A stretch of 64,000 nucleotides of DNA from UBA11136 sp964482135 (GTDB lineage: Bacteria; Pseudomonadota; Alphaproteobacteria; UBA11136). The position numbers and the translations under genes are program-made. A model generated the notes under the pieces. It searched no databases. It was not told the DNA's origin and saw only the letters and a program-made list of their open reading frames with translations. Below, in pieces: positions 62,215 to 64,000 of this stretch. The stretch covers positions 1-64,000 of the forward strand of contig CAYZWF010000003.1 of NCBI GenBank assembly GCA_964482135.1. Direction: 5' to 3'. Every line of letters begins with the position of its first letter. The first letter of the stretch is position 1.

Positions 62215-62637
62215 ATGCCTAACGTAACCCTTTCGACGCCGCTTCCCGTTTCCGCCAAACAGGTCTGGGACCTGATCGGCGGTTTTAACGCCCTGCCCAA
62301 CTGGCATCCCGTTGTCGAGCGCAGCGAGGTGGGAGAGGACAAGCCCAACCGTACCACCACCCGTAAACTGCATCTGGTGGGGGGCGGCACCGTGGTCGAG
62401 AAACTGACGGAGATGGACGATAACGAGAAAGTCTATTCCTATGAGATTCTCGAAAGCCCGCTTCCGGTGAAGGGCTACAAGGCCACCATTCGGGTGCGTG
62501 AGGACGGCAACGGCAGTGAGGTGGAATGGTCGAGCGACTTCGAGGCCGAGGGTGCGTCCAATGACGATGCCGTCAAGGCGATCCAGGACATCTACACCGC
62601 CGGTTTCCAGAACCTGCAGAAAATTTTCGGCGGTTAA
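62215..62637 (+). CDS. SRPBCC (polyketide cyclase-like) family protein
   Basis: This is a 140-residue protein with the START/SRPBCC helix-grip fold. VTLSTPLPVSAKQVWDLIGGFNALPNWHPVVERSE is the typical N-terminal strand, helix and W-x-P pattern. Strands around TTTRKLHLVGGGTVVEKL, SYEILESPLPVKGYKATI and SEVEWSSDFEAEG follow, then the long C-terminal helix DDAVKAIQDIYTAGFQNLQKIF. Such proteins bind hydrophobic ligands and this one cannot be assigned a substrate. GGGAGGA lies six bases before the ATG. It is convergent with mrp, three bases apart. Confidence 0.9.
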   Translation: MPNVTLSTPLPVSAKQVWDLIGGFNALPNWHPVVERSEVGEDKPNRTTTRKLHLVGGGTVVEKLTEMDDNEKVYSYEILESPLPVKGYKATIRVREDGNGSEVEWSSDFEAEGASNDDAVKAIQDIYTAGFQNLQKIFGG

Positions 62638-62640
62638 GCC

Positions 62641-63756
62641 TTATTGCACGACGATTTTGGGGCCCTGGGAGTCACCTTTCAAGGCCTGCGCTTTTTCCCA
62701 GACCTGGTCGGCGATGGCCAGGAAGGCCTTGGAATGGGGGTTGTCGGGATCGGCGACGGTAATGGGCTTGCCCGCATCGCTGGCCTCGCGGATGGCCATA
62801 TCGAGGGGAATCTCGCCGAGGAAGTCGGCACCCATCTCTGCGGCGGTGGCCTTGGCGCCGCCATGGCTGAAGATATCGGTGCGCTCGCCGCAATGGGGAC
62901 AGGCGAAATAGCTCATATTCTCGATGATGCCCAGCACCGGCACCTCTACCTTGCGGAACATGTTGAGCCCCTTGCGGGCGTCCAATAGCGCGATGTCCTG
63001 GGGCGTGGAGACGATAACCGCGCCGGTCAGCGGCACCCTCTGGGCCATGGTGAGCTGGGCGTCGCCGGTTCCCGGCGGCAGGTCCACCACCATGATGTCG
63101 AGTTCGCCCCAGTTGACGTCGCGCAGTAATTGTTCGATGGCGCTCATGACCATGGGGCCGCGCCATATCATGGGCGTGTCCTCGGCCACCAGGAAGCCGA
63201 TGGACATGCATTTGAGTCCGTAATTCTCCTTGGGCTCCAGCATATTACCGTCCTCGGAATCGGGGCGGCCGTATACCCCCAGCATTTTCGGCATGGAGGG
63301 GCCATAGATATCGGCATCCAGCAGGCCCACTTTCAGCCCCTTGGCGAGCAGGGCCATGGCCAGGTTGACGGAAACCGTGGATTTGCCGACGCCGCCCTTG
63401 CCCGAGGCCACGGCGACGATGGCGCCCACATGGGGCACCAGTTCCTTCGGGGGAGGCTGGCGCTGTCCCTGTTGGGGGGGTTGTTGGGGCCGTTGCTGTT
63501 GCTGGGCGCGTTCGGCGGTGAGCACCGCCGTCACCGAGAGTACGCCGGGCAGGGCGGCCACGGTTTCTTCGGCGGTTTTACGCACGGGCTCGAAGGCCCC
63601 GGCCTGTTCAGGCGTAATTTCGATGGTGAAGCCTACGTTGCCGTCGCGCACAACCACGCCCGAAACCAGCCCCAGGGCCACTAAATCCTTGTCTCCGCCG
63701 GGGGCGGCGACCCCTGCCAGGGCGCCCCGAACTTGTTCTTCCGTGACCTCGGCCAT
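62641..63756 (-). CDS. mrp: Mrp/NBP35-family Fe-S carrier ATPase
   Basis: This is a 371-residue P-loop ATPase of the Mrp/ApbC family that carries and inserts Fe-S clusters. The N-terminal 80 residues are the MIP18-like domain (VRGALAGVAAPGGDKDLVALGLV). A Gln/Pro-rich linker follows, then the deviant Walker A GKGGVGKS at 119-126. VVDLPPGTGDAQL and the C-terminal cluster-binding CPHC (Cys286 and Cys289) are present. The linker is low-complexity. The divergent 208-bp spacer leads to the hflK start on the plus strand. The position next to hflK is common in alphaproteobacteria. Confidence 0.95.
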   Translation of the reverse strand: MAEVTEEQVRGALAGVAAPGGDKDLVALGLVSGVVVRDGNVGFTIEITPEQAGAFEPVRKTAEETVAALPGVLSVTAVLTAERAQQQQRPQQPPQQGQRQPPPKELVPHVGAIVAVASGKGGVGKSTVSVNLAMALLAKGLKVGLLDADIYGPSMPKMLGVYGRPDSEDGNMLEPKENYGLKCMSIGFLVAEDTPMIWRGPMVMSAIEQLLRDVNWGELDIMVVDLPPGTGDAQLTMAQRVPLTGAVIVSTPQDIALLDARKGLNMFRKVEVPVLGIIENMSYFACPHCGERTDIFSHGGAKATAAEMGADFLGEIPLDMAIREASDAGKPITVADPDNPHSKAFLAIADQVWEKAQALKGDSQGPKIVVQ

Positions 63757-63964
63757 GGATTTTATTCTCCGCCTGTTTGCCGTATGCTTGCTTAGGGAAT
63801 ATGATGCTCGCCCCCGATTGCAGTGGGGACGTTAATTTCATATATAGCTGATCACGACGAATGCAAAGCCCTAGACGTCATGAGGTTCCGCAGGCGGCGG
63901 GAACTCAGGCGGTTTTCCGGTTCTTTCCGGGAATAAACTAAAGAGAGAAAGAGAGTCAGACCCT

Positions 63965-64000
63965 ATGCCGTGGAAGAATCAAGGAGGAGGCCCAGGTGGC
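63965..64000 (+). CDS. hflK: Probable start of hflK (partial)
   Basis: The last 36 bases read MPWKNQGGGPGG from ATG 63965, with GAGAG-rich sequence upstream. Proteins of the HflK family begin with MPW followed by a Gly/Asn/Gln-rich stretch, and hflK often lies next to mrp in alphaproteobacteria. HflK is a prohibitin-like membrane protein that restrains FtsH. Only 12 codons are visible, so the call rests on the N-terminal pattern and the neighbour. Confidence 0.55.
   Translation, partial: MPWKNQGGGPGG

Overview
The window is a GC-rich chromosomal segment from an alphaproteobacterium, probably Rhodospirillales-like. The evidence is the alphaproteobacterial layout of the division cluster (mraZ through ftsZ, lpxC, then bamD, recN, ligA), an SspB-type ClpXP adaptor beside a class I fumarase and a ribbon-helix-helix gene, ThyX, meso-DAP-type MurE, and a circularly permuted two-piece tmRNA. 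A run of exactly 100 N at 62040-62139 shows that this is a scaffolded draft or metagenome assembly.

Layout. 1-517 is the end of an AT-richer AbiEii-type gene. 648-25750 (minus) is an essentially complete cell-wall and division cluster: mraZ, rsmH, ftsL, ftsI, murE, murF, mraY, murD, ftsW, murG, murC, murB, ddl, ftsQ, ftsA, ftsZ, then after a terminator lpxC, and after a second terminator bamD, recN, ligA. Many junctions are ATGA overlaps, so translation is coupled. Upstream of mraZ lie four TGGGA-like boxes at a 10-bp period, a likely MraZ operator, followed by RNase P RNA. 26736-30517 holds metY, an AmiD-like amidase lipoprotein, an EamA exporter and a CBS-pair protein.

30675-47139 (minus) is a respiratory complex I locus in the unusual order HI-JK-(MrpD-like)-(85-aa membrane protein)-(NuoL/MrpD-like)-MN-ABCDEFG. 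It has four antiporter-like subunits instead of three, and its NuoG keeps the N7 cluster motif that canonical alphaproteobacterial and mitochondrial forms lack. This is the most distinctive system in the window.

47234-58347 is a mixed region: a cytosolic-looking protein with two peptidoglycan-binding-like repeats, a Sel1 protein, TRAP transporter QM subunits without a P subunit, a DUF3750 protein, a single-domain response regulator near a CRP/FNR-like palindrome, a 38-codon small ORF, an HpcH/HpaI aldolase, a nested inverted-repeat element and palindrome, a 1225-aa AsmA protein and an RHH protein. 58345-64000 holds class I fumarase, sspB, the two-piece ssrA, thyX, an assembly gap, an SRPBCC protein, the Fe-S carrier ATPase mrp, and the first codons of what looks like hflK.

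A recurring property is short tandem duplication (9-18 bp units) at gene junctions and inside nuo genes, often copying a stop or start codon; the assembly gap also lies in such a repeat. Two loci share a near-identical 19-bp palindrome arm, which suggests a dispersed intergenic repeat family.
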